Of a stretch of DNA of 64,000 nt, positions 52,991 through 61,688 are shown piece after piece. The notes beneath the pieces are model-generated. The model was not told where the DNA came from. It ran no database searches and was given only the letters and a program-made list of their open reading frames with translations. This DNA comes from Halorubrum sp. PV6. GTDB taxonomy: Archaea; Halobacteriota; Halobacteria; Halobacteriales; Haloferacaceae. The stretch covers positions 186,001-250,000 of the forward strand of contig NZ_CP030064.1 in NCBI RefSeq assembly GCF_003990725.2, read 5' to 3'. The first letter of the stretch is position 1. Every line of letters starts with the position of its first letter. The translations under genes and the position numbers were made by a program.

Positions 52991-53902
52991 TTACAGGATG
53001 TCCGCGGCCTCGGCCGTCTCGACGATGTCCTGAGCCATCTTGTTGGTCGCCTCGTCGACCATCTGCCCGTCGACGCTCACGGCGCCTTTGCCCTCCTCCA
53101 TCGCTTCGGCGTAGGCGTCGGCGATGCGCTTTGCGCGGTCCGCGACCTCCGGGTCCGGCGCGAACACTTCGTTGCCGATCTCGATCTGCGAGGGGTGGAT
53201 CGCCCACTTCCCGTCACAGCCGATCATGTTGGCGTTCTCGGCGGACTCGCGGAACCCGTCTGCGTCCTCGATGTCGGCGTACGGCCCGTCGAGACACGGG
53301 AGCCCGGCCGACTTCGCCGCGGAGTTACACTCCGACAGCGCGTGGTGCCAGTAGTGGCCCGGATACTCCGGGAACTGGCCGATGTCGAGTCCGGGCGTCC
53401 CCATCGCCGCGGAGTAGTCGCCGGGTCCGAAGATGATCGAGGAGAGCCGGTCGGAAGCGTGTGCGATGTCGTGGACGTTGTGGATCCCTTCGCCGTCTTC
53501 GATCTGCGGTTCGAGGCCGATACCGCCGACCTCCAGCCCGTTGTTCACCTCGATCTGTTCGAGCAGGTTCTCGACGGTGTGGATGTCGCTCGCGGACTTG
53601 ACTTTCGGGACGATGATGTCGTCGATGAACTCGCCCGCCTCGCCGACGACCGTGATGAGGTCGTCGTACCACCACTTCGTGTCGATGCCGTTCATCCGGA
53701 AACTGAGGACCTTGTCGCTCCAGTCCTCCTCGCGGGCGGCCTCGATGAGCGGTTCGCGCGCGTCCGGCTTCGCGCTCGGCGCCACAGAGTCTTCGAGATC
53801 GAGAAACACCTCGTCGGCGTCGCTATCCGCCGCCGAGTGCATCATTTTCACGTCGCTCGCAGGCGTTGCTAGCTGCGTCCGTCGAAGAGTAACGTCCGTC
53901 AT
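52991..53902 (-). CDS. HpcH/HpaI-family CoA-ester lyase (CitE-like, malyl/methylmalyl-CoA type)
   Basis: 303 residues from ATG at 53900-53902. A TATA-like TTTATTTT at 53931-53938 fits a near-leaderless start there and excludes ATG 53929. Motifs: DEVFLDLEDSVAPSAKPDAR with the metal/CoA-site Asp/Glu, IVPKVKSASDI, LEPQIEDGEGI, FGPGDYSAAMGTPG and GKWAIHPSQIEIGNEVFAP. Candidates are beta-methylmalyl-CoA or citramalyl-CoA lyase, enzymes of the haloarchaeal methylaspartate cycle. Exact substrate not settled by sequence. Confidence 0.9.
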   Translation of the reverse strand: MTDVTLRRTQLATPASDVKMMHSAADSDADEVFLDLEDSVAPSAKPDAREPLIEAAREEDWSDKVLSFRMNGIDTKWWYDDLITVVGEAGEFIDDIIVPKVKSASDIHTVENLLEQIEVNNGLEVGGIGLEPQIEDGEGIHNVHDIAHASDRLSSIIFGPGDYSAAMGTPGLDIGQFPEYPGHYWHHALSECNSAAKSAGLPCLDGPYADIEDADGFRESAENANMIGCDGKWAIHPSQIEIGNEVFAPDPEVADRAKRIADAYAEAMEEGKGAVSVDGQMVDEATNKMAQDIVETAEAADIL

Positions 53903-54051
53903 TCTGGCGAATCTATCACGCTCGTCCATGAAAATAAAGATATGTTACGCGGAGGTATTTTCATAGAGTCGAAACCGAGTAACTATTTGCTGTCGATTGG
54001 CCCGCGGGGCGCGTCGTACGCCCCGACGAGCGGCGTGTCGGCCGCGCCGCG

Positions 54052-55482
54052 TTAGCGGTCCGCGCGCCGGACCGCGGCCACGACGAGCAGCGCGAGCACG
54101 AGCGCGCCGACCACCGCACCAAGCGTCCCCAGCGAGAACAGGCCGGGCTCTTCGACCGGCTCTGCCTCCCCTTCGCCGTCGGAGTCGCCCGTCTCGGCCG
54201 ACTCGACGGCGACCGTCGCCGTCGTCGTGTCCGTCTCGCCGGCATCGTTGGTGACCGTGAGTTCGACGTCGTACTCGCCCGACTCAGCGAACGCCGTCTC
54301 GGTGACGCTCCCGGTGGCGGCCTCGCCGTCGATCGTCCAGTCGTAGGCGGTGATCTCCCCGTACTTGTCGGAGGAGCGCTCGCCGGAGAGCGAGACGGTC
54401 TCGCCGGGTGCGACCTCGTCCGATCCGACCGTGATCGCCGCCTCCGGCTGGCTCACGGCCGACACCGCGAACACCGAGAAGCCGGGCGTCTCGGCGGCTA
54501 ACACGACGTCGTCGCCGTCGCGCTCGGCGACCGTCGTCTCCAAGGCCTGCCACTCGCCGTCCGAGTAACGCGAGAGCCGGAGGTCCTCGGCGTCGGCGTC
54601 GGTCTCGGCGAGCCGATCGGCGCTGACCCGAGTCCGGATCGTGGCCGGCGTGTCCTGCGCTTGCTCGGGCACCGTGATCTCGACCACGGAGACGCCGGTG
54701 CCCGGCGGTTGGCCCGCCGATTCGGGCGGTCCGTCGAGTCCGGCAACGCCCACGTCGCCCTCGACGGCGCCGCCGAACTCGATGCCCTCGACGCCGGTCT
54801 CGCCCGTGAACTCGACGCGACTCGACTCGCCGTCGGCGCTCGGCTGTGCGGTCGCGGCCTCGCTCGCGACCGCGTTCGCGCCCGCGGGCACTTGGATCAC
54901 GTCGTCGACCGATGGCTCGTCCGTCGGTGACGTCTCAGGGGCGTCGCCGCCGTCGCCGCCTGAAGCGCCATCGCTACCGTCACCGCCGGGGGTGCTGTCA
55001 CCGCCGTCGCCGCCGGGAGTTGAACCGACGCCATCAGTGCCTTCGTCGTTTCCGTCGTCGACCTCGGGAACGTCGCCGAACGTCAGATTGACCTGCTGTA
55101 CGGCACCCGATTCGTACTCGACGGGTGACGGGTCGGTGTTCGCTGCCTCCGTCCGTGCTATCCCGTCACCGCTTACGAGGAACCGAACCTCAGTGCCGGA
55201 GTCGACCGAACTGTCACTGCCGACGAGGAGTTTCTCATCGAGCACGCCGGGGCCACCGTACTCTCCTTCCTCGACCGCGACCGAGTCCACGATGTCACCG
55301 TCGACCTCCGCTTCGATGACGATGTCTGTGGACGGCTGCTCGCCGTCGAACGTGACTGTCCCGTAGTAGGACGCTGGAGGGCTCTCAGGTCCTTCTTGTG
55401 CCGCTACGGCTCCCGGAACGGCCACCACAGCGGTGACCATCAGGAGCGCAACCAGCACCGTTCCAATGCGTTGTCGGTTCAT
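54052..55482 (-). CDS. Secreted cell-surface protein with PGF-pre-PGF and PKD domains
   Basis: 476 residues from ATG at 55480-55482, 4 bases after the upstream stop; the ATG at 55518 would overlap that gene. A signal peptide (NRQRIGTVLVALLMVTAVVAVPGAVAAQ) is followed by a beta domain and a Gly/Asp-rich linker. The PGF-pre-PGF domain comes next (VVEITVPEQAQDTPATIRTRV...LSRYSDGEWQAL...AETPGFSVFAVSAV), then a PKD domain (DEVAPGETVSLSGERSSDKYGEITAYDWTIDGE...YDVELTVTNDAG). The C-terminal EEPGLFSLG + helix + basic end resembles a PGF-CTERM anchor with PGL in place of PGF. It is probably S-layer or membrane attached and cotranscribed with the beta-helix gene. Confidence 0.88.
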   Translation of the reverse strand: MNRQRIGTVLVALLMVTAVVAVPGAVAAQEGPESPPASYYGTVTFDGEQPSTDIVIEAEVDGDIVDSVAVEEGEYGGPGVLDEKLLVGSDSSVDSGTEVRFLVSGDGIARTEAANTDPSPVEYESGAVQQVNLTFGDVPEVDDGNDEGTDGVGSTPGGDGGDSTPGGDGSDGASGGDGGDAPETSPTDEPSVDDVIQVPAGANAVASEAATAQPSADGESSRVEFTGETGVEGIEFGGAVEGDVGVAGLDGPPESAGQPPGTGVSVVEITVPEQAQDTPATIRTRVSADRLAETDADAEDLRLSRYSDGEWQALETTVAERDGDDVVLAAETPGFSVFAVSAVSQPEAAITVGSDEVAPGETVSLSGERSSDKYGEITAYDWTIDGEAATGSVTETAFAESGEYDVELTVTNDAGETDTTTATVAVESAETGDSDGEGEAEPVEEPGLFSLGTLGAVVGALVLALLVVAAVRRADR

Positions 55483-55486
55483 TGGT

Positions 55487-58400
55487 TTAGCTGTCGCCGT
55501 CTTCGTCGTCGCTGTCAATCCTCGTCTGATCGGTCAGCAACAACTCCGTGTAGTACTCCGTGGGCGACTGGTCCTCCGCGTAGCCGGTGGATATCTCGCC
55601 GGATCCGTCGACGAAGATCCAAGTGCCTCCGTACGCGCCGAAGCGTGCGGGCGGTGCACCGGGCTGTTTGGCCTGCGTTTGCAGGACTGCGGAGTCGGCG
55701 ATCGAGCCGGTTCCACCGAGCGCGGCGGTGATCCCGCTCACGTCGTTCGCTGCGCCGGTCGCAACGAGGTTCCAGCCGTTCTCGACCTCTACCGACGTGG
55801 GCTGGGCGGCTTCGCTTTCGACCGACGTATCGATCGGGACGATCATGTCTTCGTCGACGCCGTTGTTCGTGACCACGACCACGTCGCCAGCGGAGAACGT
55901 GTCGTCGGGTTCGACTTCGACGTAGCCGTCGTCGTTGTCGTAGGTGAACGCGTTCCCTTCGATGTCCAGATCGCTGAATATCTCGCTTGCGTTCCCGTCG
56001 GGCGCTGCGGAGAAGCCGACTGCGACCGCGTCTCCGCTGCTGTTGAGCTCAATGTATGAACCGTAGTTGCGGATTTCTCCTCTCTCCTCGGTGTTTACTT
56101 GCTCGATCGAGGTGGTGAGTAACGGATCGTAGATGACATTTCCACCCACGAGTGGGTCCGCGTCCTCACCGTAGTAATTAAGCGGCGCTTGGAGCGTCCC
56201 ACTCGTGTTCCCGTTATAAATGTCGAATGTGTTGTCGACAAATTCGTTCTGTTCAACGGTGATGTCTGTGGGATCTGCAAACTGATCAGCATTGTCATCC
56301 TCGCCATTAGCAGCAACGTGGAAACCAATGCCGGGGGTTATGTTCGAAATTCTCGTTTCCGACACAGACACATCAGTCGGTGAACCTGATTCTCTACTGG
56401 ACCATGTCGAAGTCACTCCGAACGCGTAGTTCCCTTCGACATCATCGATCGTGGAACCCTCAATCGTAATATCACGAATTCCTGCTTGGAGTTTTACGCC
56501 GTTTGCACCCTTTTTTGGGAACGCATCTGATGGGCCAGTAACGTTCTGGATTGTCACGTTAATCATCTCTAGGCCATCAATGTTCTCGCCACTGTCGTAG
56601 TGCTTAACGTGGATGCCTTCAACCGTTTTCGAGGTACCTTGTGGGTGGATATCTTCGACAGTGACATTCTGGATGGTCACTTTGCCGTCTTTGTCGTCGA
56701 ATCCAGACGAGTTGCCAACGAAGATTCCTTCAACCTCGCTGGAACCGCTCGGAGCACCGTTCTGGACGGTGAGATCTTGAACAGTTACCTCATCAGATCT
56801 GATGTCGATCCGTCCGTTAATATCGGGATTGCTCTCCCCGGTGAGTGTGACATTTGCGGTTTCGATCGCGACATTCTCCGAATACTGCCCAGAGTGAACG
56901 TTAATTGTATCACCGTCTTCGGCAGCGTCGACTGCTGACTGAATGGTGGAGAACTGTTCTTCAACAACTGTAGCGGCAACGACTCTGTCACCCCCCTCTG
57001 TTATCGGTGCATCGAGCCACGGGTTCACATCCACGTTACCAGATACGTCACCAGCCTCGGGTCCGGATACACTATCCCAGTAATTCAGCGTCGCATCGAC
57101 TGTTTGTCCCGCGTTGTCATAGACGATAGCCTCGTTATTATCAACGAACGTATTTTGATTGATCTGAACGCTTTCGCCACCGAACACTTCTATTGCTTTT
57201 CCGTTATCCGAGAATGTATTTTGTGAGACAGTCTCAGTAGTCCCTGAGAGACCAAGACCAGCGTAACCAAACCCGGAAACAGTGTTGTTATGGACCGTCC
57301 AATTATTGCTGTTTGTACCGATGTATATACCGTAATTATCACCGGTATTGAAGTTATTATCTGAAATAGAGACATTATCTCCTGCTGCCGCTGTACCGTG
57401 GATCGCGAACCCAGTCCCTTGTCCAGTGTTCGTGAAGTTGTTGCCTACTATTTGATGTTCGCCTTCTCCGCCATAATCAAGAACACCAACAACGGAGTCG
57501 TTGAGGAAATTATTAATTATGGTTGTATTTCCAACACTTGTTTTCTGCCGATCGCTTGTCTTTCCTATCGATATTGCACCATTTTGAGTTCGATCTTCGG
57601 AATCTGTTGTGACTGTGAACCCATCGATGGTTACATTATCACTAAACACCGTGAAACCGTTTTGATTGCCACCATCTACGATGGTCTGTTGCGGCCCCTT
57701 AATCGATACCACGCTTATGCCTTCAACTTCAACTGTGACTGATTCGTCGTAGTGGCCAGGAGCGACCTGAACGACACCCACGTCACCTGAGTGTTTAATA
57801 GCACTCTCAATTGAATCGCCGGATTGTACGATAAGGTTACCCTGCGCGGTATACTTAGCTGGACTAAGTCCCCCCGTGTAGTCGCCGACTGCGTATTGGG
57901 TCTCTATGTCTATATTCTGGAAGCTGTTCGCATTAATGAGTGAGCTGATATTATCAGCGGTTAATTCAACGCCACTACCTAAACCAACACCCTCGACCAC
58001 GTTGTCGAACGTATTGTTTTCGATGGTGAGTTCACCAACATTTTCAGTGCTGCCGATTGCGGCGAACCCGTCACGGAACGTATTCTCGGTAAGCGTGACG
58101 TTCGTGGGCGTTTTGCCCGCGAAGTCGAGTGAAACCTGCGTCTTGAAGCCCTCGAACGTGACATCATTGATCACCACGTCGTCACTTGACGTGAGGCCCA
58201 CGCCGCGGTTGTTGTCGTCGAAGTTCTCGGAGTCGTCTGGATCGACAATCGTGAGACCGCGGAGAATGGTCCCATCAGCACCCACCGGGTCCGATGGATC
58301 GCCGATGCGTACCACACCTTCGATCACCGGCTCAGCGCCATCAGCTGCGGTGATCGTGACATCGTTCACGCCAGTGATCACGACCGTCTCTTCGTATGTC

Positions 58401-58630
58401 CCGCTACCTACGGCGACAGTGTAACCGTCTTTTGCGTTGTTGACGGCAGTTTGCACGGTATCATACGGCCCGTTCTCGATCTGGTTTCCGTCCTGATCCA
58501 GAACAACAACTTCGCCCTGTCCGGCTTCCTGTGCCACCGCACTCCCGGCCAACCCGCCAACGCCTACCGCGACCATGGAAACCAGCATAATCGCAGCGAG
58601 CGCTATCGCGCGGAGCCGTTCGCGCGTCAT
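55487..58630 (-). CDS. Secreted right-handed beta-helix (NosD/pectate-lyase-fold) surface protein
   Basis: About 1047 residues from ATG at 58628-58630; the upstream extension lacks sense as a leader. The signal peptide MTRERLRAIALAAIMLVSMV... is of the haloarchaeal surface-glycoprotein style, followed by VVVLDQDGNQIENG. Many NosD-type coils carry the repeat NNTIxxNxF/GIxIxxN (for example ITIENNTFDNVVEGVGLGS, TVHNNTVSGFGYAGLGLSG, ISDNNFNTGDNYGIYIG) and two YxTVQxAVxxAxDGxTVxV-type starts. The last ~140 residues are a different domain (NGWNLVATGAANDVSGITAAL...GAYGGTWIFVDG). The middle (about 56100-58000) is clearly more AT-rich than its surroundings, suggesting acquired sequence. Sugar binding or adhesion is possible; no catalytic residues assigned. 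Confidence 0.88.
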   Translation of the reverse strand: MTRERLRAIALAAIMLVSMVAVGVGGLAGSAVAQEAGQGEVVVLDQDGNQIENGPYDTVQTAVNNAKDGYTVAVGSGTYEETVVITGVNDVTITAADGAEPVIEGVVRIGDPSDPVGADGTILRGLTIVDPDDSENFDDNNRGVGLTSSDDVVINDVTFEGFKTQVSLDFAGKTPTNVTLTENTFRDGFAAIGSTENVGELTIENNTFDNVVEGVGLGSGVELTADNISSLINANSFQNIDIETQYAVGDYTGGLSPAKYTAQGNLIVQSGDSIESAIKHSGDVGVVQVAPGHYDESVTVEVEGISVVSIKGPQQTIVDGGNQNGFTVFSDNVTIDGFTVTTDSEDRTQNGAISIGKTSDRQKTSVGNTTIINNFLNDSVVGVLDYGGEGEHQIVGNNFTNTGQGTGFAIHGTAAAGDNVSISDNNFNTGDNYGIYIGTNSNNWTVHNNTVSGFGYAGLGLSGTTETVSQNTFSDNGKAIEVFGGESVQINQNTFVDNNEAIVYDNAGQTVDATLNYWDSVSGPEAGDVSGNVDVNPWLDAPITEGGDRVVAATVVEEQFSTIQSAVDAAEDGDTINVHSGQYSENVAIETANVTLTGESNPDINGRIDIRSDEVTVQDLTVQNGAPSGSSEVEGIFVGNSSGFDDKDGKVTIQNVTVEDIHPQGTSKTVEGIHVKHYDSGENIDGLEMINVTIQNVTGPSDAFPKKGANGVKLQAGIRDITIEGSTIDDVEGNYAFGVTSTWSSRESGSPTDVSVSETRISNITPGIGFHVAANGEDDNADQFADPTDITVEQNEFVDNTFDIYNGNTSGTLQAPLNYYGEDADPLVGGNVIYDPLLTTSIEQVNTEERGEIRNYGSYIELNSSGDAVAVGFSAAPDGNASEIFSDLDIEGNAFTYDNDDGYVEVEPDDTFSAGDVVVVTNNGVDEDMIVPIDTSVESEAAQPTSVEVENGWNLVATGAANDVSGITAALGGTGSIADSAVLQTQAKQPGAPPARFGAYGGTWIFVDGSGEISTGYAEDQSPTEYYTELLLTDQTRIDSDDEDGDS

Positions 58631-58903
58631 GTCTTGATCACCATTCGGTACTTCTGCATCCGTGAAGCGTCGGTTAGCATGTGCATAATCGCAACACTCC
58701 ACCGCGGAGATGTGTCAACCGTATTGGTTGCATCCACCTAGTATCACGCCGCCAGAATCGTTGTTTCCGTCTGTTGAAACATCTTCAGGCTGTCCCTGAA
58801 ATGACGTTTCAGGCGCTCTTATCCGGATACAGAATTCACTTCTCAGACGGTGGTCCGTGCGAAGAAATCGTCGGGGTTCGAGGTGACTCCGACGCTGCCC
58901 GCG

Positions 58904-59059
58904 TCAGTCGTCGGCGGTCGGTCGCGGTTCGGCCGGTGGCTCGGGGTCGTCCACGAGTTCCGCGTCGGCTGTCTCGTCGGGTTCGTCGGTCGCCTCCTCG
59001 GGCCGGTGACGCTCTCGGAGTTCCTCGACCGAGCGCGCCTCGATGGTGTGATGGCACAT
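58904..59059 (-). CDS. 51-residue acidic protein beginning MCHHTIEAR
   Basis: Missed by length filters. ATG 59057-59059 to TGA 58904-58906. MCHHTIEARSVEELRERHRP is followed by an acidic Glu/Asp/Pro tail ending in PTADD. The Cys-His-His start could bind a metal. A TATA-like ATTAATCAAATAAAA (59078-59092) lies about 25 bases upstream. It sits 143 bases downstream of a TauE-type exporter on the same strand. I recall similar tiny proteins in haloarchaea but cannot name a family. Confidence 0.6.
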   Translation of the reverse strand: MCHHTIEARSVEELRERHRPEEATDEPDETADAELVDDPEPPAEPRPTADD

Positions 59060-59077
59060 GACAACACGTAACAAGTA

Positions 59078-59092
59078 TTAATCAAATAAAAA
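59078..59092 (-). promoter_or_regulatory. AT-rich promoter element of the MCHHTIEAR gene
   Basis: ATTAATCAAATAAAA, minus-strand TATA-like, centred about 25 bases before the ATG. Confidence 0.5.
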
Positions 59093-59202
59093 TCTCACGC
59101 CGATCCGGGCGTAGACGCGTCTCAACGAGGGGAATCGCCGACTGTTTCGAGGAGAAATCACGGCGGGTCCGGTTGTGCCACCGAACTCACGGCCACTCCG
59201 CC

Positions 59203-60282
59203 TCAGATCCCGGCGGCCATCGCGAACAGCGCGACCGAGATAATCGCGAACAGCCCACCAACACCCATTTTGATAGTCTCCGTGTTCAGCGCCGTCGAGA
59301 CGTACGGCGCGATCTGCCCGCCGAGCGTGGTCGCCGGAACGGTCCAGACGACCATGTTCCACGGCGTCGTCGCCAGGTCGATCGAGTGACCGCCCACCAG
59401 TCCGCCGCCGAACACGTGGACCACGGACGCCAACACGGCCGTCGTCGCGACGACGATGTGGTTCGTGCCGATCGCCACGCGAACCGGGACCTCGGTGCGG
59501 AGCATCGAGATGATCCCGAGTTCGCCGATGCCGAAGCCGGCGAGCCCCTGAAACACGCCGCCGATGCTGTAGTTGGCGAACCGTTCGAGGTAGCCGCCCC
59601 GCGAGTAGACGTAGTCGTCGCCGTCGCGGTCGACGCGGGTGACCGTGCCGGAGTCGTCCGTCTCGACGCCGGCCGGCCCCAGTTTGTTCTCGTCGTCGGG
59701 GAGGTCGCCCGACGAGCCGCCGTCCGTCGCGACCTCGTCGCCGTCGCTGCTGGTCGGTTCACCGTGGCCCAGGTCCGCGCGCAAGAGCAGGTACGACGCC
59801 GCGATCAGCGCGATCCCTAACAACGCGTGGAACAGGGGCTCGGGGATGACGAAGGAGAGCAGCGCCCCGCCGACGACGAAGGGGACGCCGCCCAACACGA
59901 GCGACAGCGAGAGTCGGCGGTCGACGAGTCCGTACTGGATAAAGGCGAGCGACGAACTCGACAGCCCGAACGACTCGCTGATGAGGCCGATTTTCACGAG
60001 CGTCGTCGGTTCGAGCGGGTACGCGACGAGCGGGAAGACGAAGATGAGGAAGGGGACGAAGAGCGCCGACCCGCTGATGCCGACGGTGTTGACGATGATC
60101 GCTCCGAGCGCGAACGCGAGGAACAACCACCAGTACTCGGTCCAGTAGTCGATTCCGGCGTCGGTTGGCGTCGGTGCGAAGCCGTACACCCCTGCCACGA
60201 ACGCGAGCGGCGCGAGGAAGACGATGACGTGCTGGTACCGCAGAAAGGTACGCTGCACGCCGCCGGACAGTGAACTGCTCAT
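59203..60282 (-). CDS. TauE/SafE-family anion exporter
   Basis: 359-residue membrane protein with 8-9 helices in two repeated halves: YWWLFLAFALGAIIVNTVGISGSALFVPFLIFVFPLVAYPLEPTTLVKIGLISESFGLSSSSLAF and FANYSIGGVFQGLAGFGIGELGIISMLRTEVPVRVAIGTNHIVVATTAVLASVVH. The GxxSGxL/GxGxGE and TNHIV motifs match the sulfite/organosulfonate exporter family. A charged soluble insert of about 60 residues separates the halves. Substrate unknown (sulfite, thiosulfate and others are possible). TATA-like TATAAAT (60314-60320) lies 35 bases before the start. Confidence 0.9.
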   Translation of the reverse strand: MSSSLSGGVQRTFLRYQHVIVFLAPLAFVAGVYGFAPTPTDAGIDYWTEYWWLFLAFALGAIIVNTVGISGSALFVPFLIFVFPLVAYPLEPTTLVKIGLISESFGLSSSSLAFIQYGLVDRRLSLSLVLGGVPFVVGGALLSFVIPEPLFHALLGIALIAASYLLLRADLGHGEPTSSDGDEVATDGGSSGDLPDDENKLGPAGVETDDSGTVTRVDRDGDDYVYSRGGYLERFANYSIGGVFQGLAGFGIGELGIISMLRTEVPVRVAIGTNHIVVATTAVLASVVHVFGGGLVGGHSIDLATTPWNMVVWTVPATTLGGQIAPYVSTALNTETIKMGVGGLFAIISVALFAMAAGI

Positions 60283-60313
60283 TGAGTGGTGAAACGCGAA
60301 TTACGGAGATCGA

Positions 60314-60320
60314 TATAAAT
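60314..60320 (-). promoter_or_regulatory. TATA-like element of the TauE-type gene
   Basis: TATAAAT (minus strand: ATTTATA) in the 161-base gap before the TauE gene. It predicts a leader of about 8 bases. Confidence 0.5.
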
Positions 60321-60443
60321 AGGTTCTTATCCGTGCTAATTCGCGTGAACGATTGTTTGGGTTCTCCGCGGTTGCCCGGCTCTCTGCCCGCTCCGCGGTG
60401 CCGGTCGCTTTCGGCTCACTCTGCAGTGCCGGTCGCCTTCGAC

Positions 60444-61403
60444 TCACTCCGCGGGTCGCTCACGTTCGGTCCGGTTACACACGGTCACGTCGTACAGCGC
60501 GGTCCACCGGTACCGCCGGCCGGTCCACTCGAACTCGTCGTGTGCGAGCCCGTAACACAGACACGCGAGCGAGAGCGCGTACCCCGGCACCGCGAGGAGG
60601 AACGTCCACCGCCGGTGACCGAGCGCCGCGTACGCCGCCGCGGTGACGCCGGTCACCAGCGGCACGGTGACGAACGGCGCGAGAAGCGCCCCGAGGAGGA
60701 CCGCGAGCGCCGTCAGCATCCGCGACGCGATGCCGGTCGGATCGAGGTACAGCCCCATCCGCGTCCAGCGCACCCGCCGAGAGAGCGTCTCGCGGAGGGT
60801 CCCGTCGACGGGCATCTCGCGCACGAGCGAGCGCGCCGTCTCGATTCCCTCCGCCCGCTCCGCCAGCAGGGCGTCGTCGCCGACCGTTCGTCGGAGGTCG
60901 TCGACGAACCCGTCCACGTCGATGTCGCCGCGACGGAACGCCATCGTCCCGCCCCAAACGCCCGTGTTGAAGCGGACGCTGCTCGCGACGCCCACGGCGC
61001 TCAGCGGCTCCAACAGCTTCCCGAGCGCCCCCTCGCTCACCAGGATCGGTGCGGTCGAGAGGACGTGTCCCTCGGGGAGGGCGGCGAGCCGTCGACGGAC
61101 GGTCGCGAGCCACTCGTCGCCGTGCCGAAAGTCGGCGTCGGTACACACCAGCCGGTCGTGGGTCGCGCGCTCGATGCCCGCCGCGAGCGCGTTGCACTTC
61201 GCCGAACAGCCCGCCGGCTCGCCGGCCACGACGACCGTCGCGGCCGTCTCCGCGGCCGCCTCGACGACCGGATCGTGTGGGCCGTCACAGGCGATCACGA
61301 ACTCGTCGTCCGGCGCCGTCTGCGCCGCCACCTCCGCGCAGGCATCGGTCCACTCGCGGGTCGGTAACACAACACTCACCGGCGCGGTCGGGCGCTCCTG
61401 CAT
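60444..61403 (-). CDS. Membrane glycosyltransferase, GT2/GT21 (ceramide-glucosyltransferase-like)
   Basis: 320 residues from ATG at 61401-61403; the upstream frame is low complexity and a TATA box lies 28 bases before this ATG. Family motifs in order: ACDGPHDPVV (D1), VCTDADFRHGDEWL (D2), MAFRRGDID, VGDDALLAE (D3) and LSRRVRWTRM (R/QxxRW). Two C-terminal hydrophobic helices (LTALAVLLGALLAPFVTVPLVTG and WTFLLAVPGYALSLACLCYGLA) anchor it. Likely glycosylates a lipid acceptor. Donor and acceptor unknown. Confidence 0.9.
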   Translation of the reverse strand: MQERPTAPVSVVLPTREWTDACAEVAAQTAPDDEFVIACDGPHDPVVEAAAETAATVVVAGEPAGCSAKCNALAAGIERATHDRLVCTDADFRHGDEWLATVRRRLAALPEGHVLSTAPILVSEGALGKLLEPLSAVGVASSVRFNTGVWGGTMAFRRGDIDVDGFVDDLRRTVGDDALLAERAEGIETARSLVREMPVDGTLRETLSRRVRWTRMGLYLDPTGIASRMLTALAVLLGALLAPFVTVPLVTGVTAAAYAALGHRRWTFLLAVPGYALSLACLCYGLAHDEFEWTGRRYRWTALYDVTVCNRTERERPAE

Positions 61404-61427
61404 CACCTCGACGGTCGGCGACGGGCG

Positions 61428-61437
61428 TAATATATCC
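61428..61437 (-). promoter_or_regulatory. TATA box of the glycosyltransferase gene
   Basis: GGATATATTA on the minus strand, centred about 28 bases before ATG 61403; supports a leaderless start. Confidence 0.55.
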
Positions 61438-61513
61438 GGGGGTGGCCTCCGGCGACCCTCCAGACCCGCCATCGGCACGGCCGGCGTCGTTTCGCGGACC
61501 TGAAATTTCCTCG

Positions 61514-61523
61514 CTTATATACT
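61514..61523 (+). promoter_or_regulatory. TATA-like element facing the second secretion ATPase
   Basis: CTTATATACT, about 170 bases before GTG 61685. A weaker GCTTAAC (61555-61561) is closer to the small upstream ORF. Which one is used cannot be told. Confidence 0.4.
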
Positions 61524-61592
61524 CTGAAATAACGTGTAGTGGCGAGAAGAAAACGCTTAACACACTCACTCGGCGACCCGCGAACGACGACC

Positions 61593-61688
61593 ATGAGGCG
61601 ACGGGGGCGAGCGATTCGTGGCGCTGTGTCGCTTATGAACCGAGTGGCGGCCGTCGGCGGCCGACCGCCGCGGGGAGCCGAGCCGTGA
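61593..61688 (+). CDS. Possible 31-residue upstream ORF coupled to the ATPase gene
   Basis: Runs from ATG 61593 to TGA 61686-61688, basic, reading MRRRGRAIRGAVSLMNRV onward. The stop overlaps the GTG of the ATPase gene (GTGA), the pattern of translational coupling. No family resemblance, so it could be a leader peptide or chance. Confidence 0.3.
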   Translation: MRRRGRAIRGAVSLMNRVAAVGGRPPRGAEP

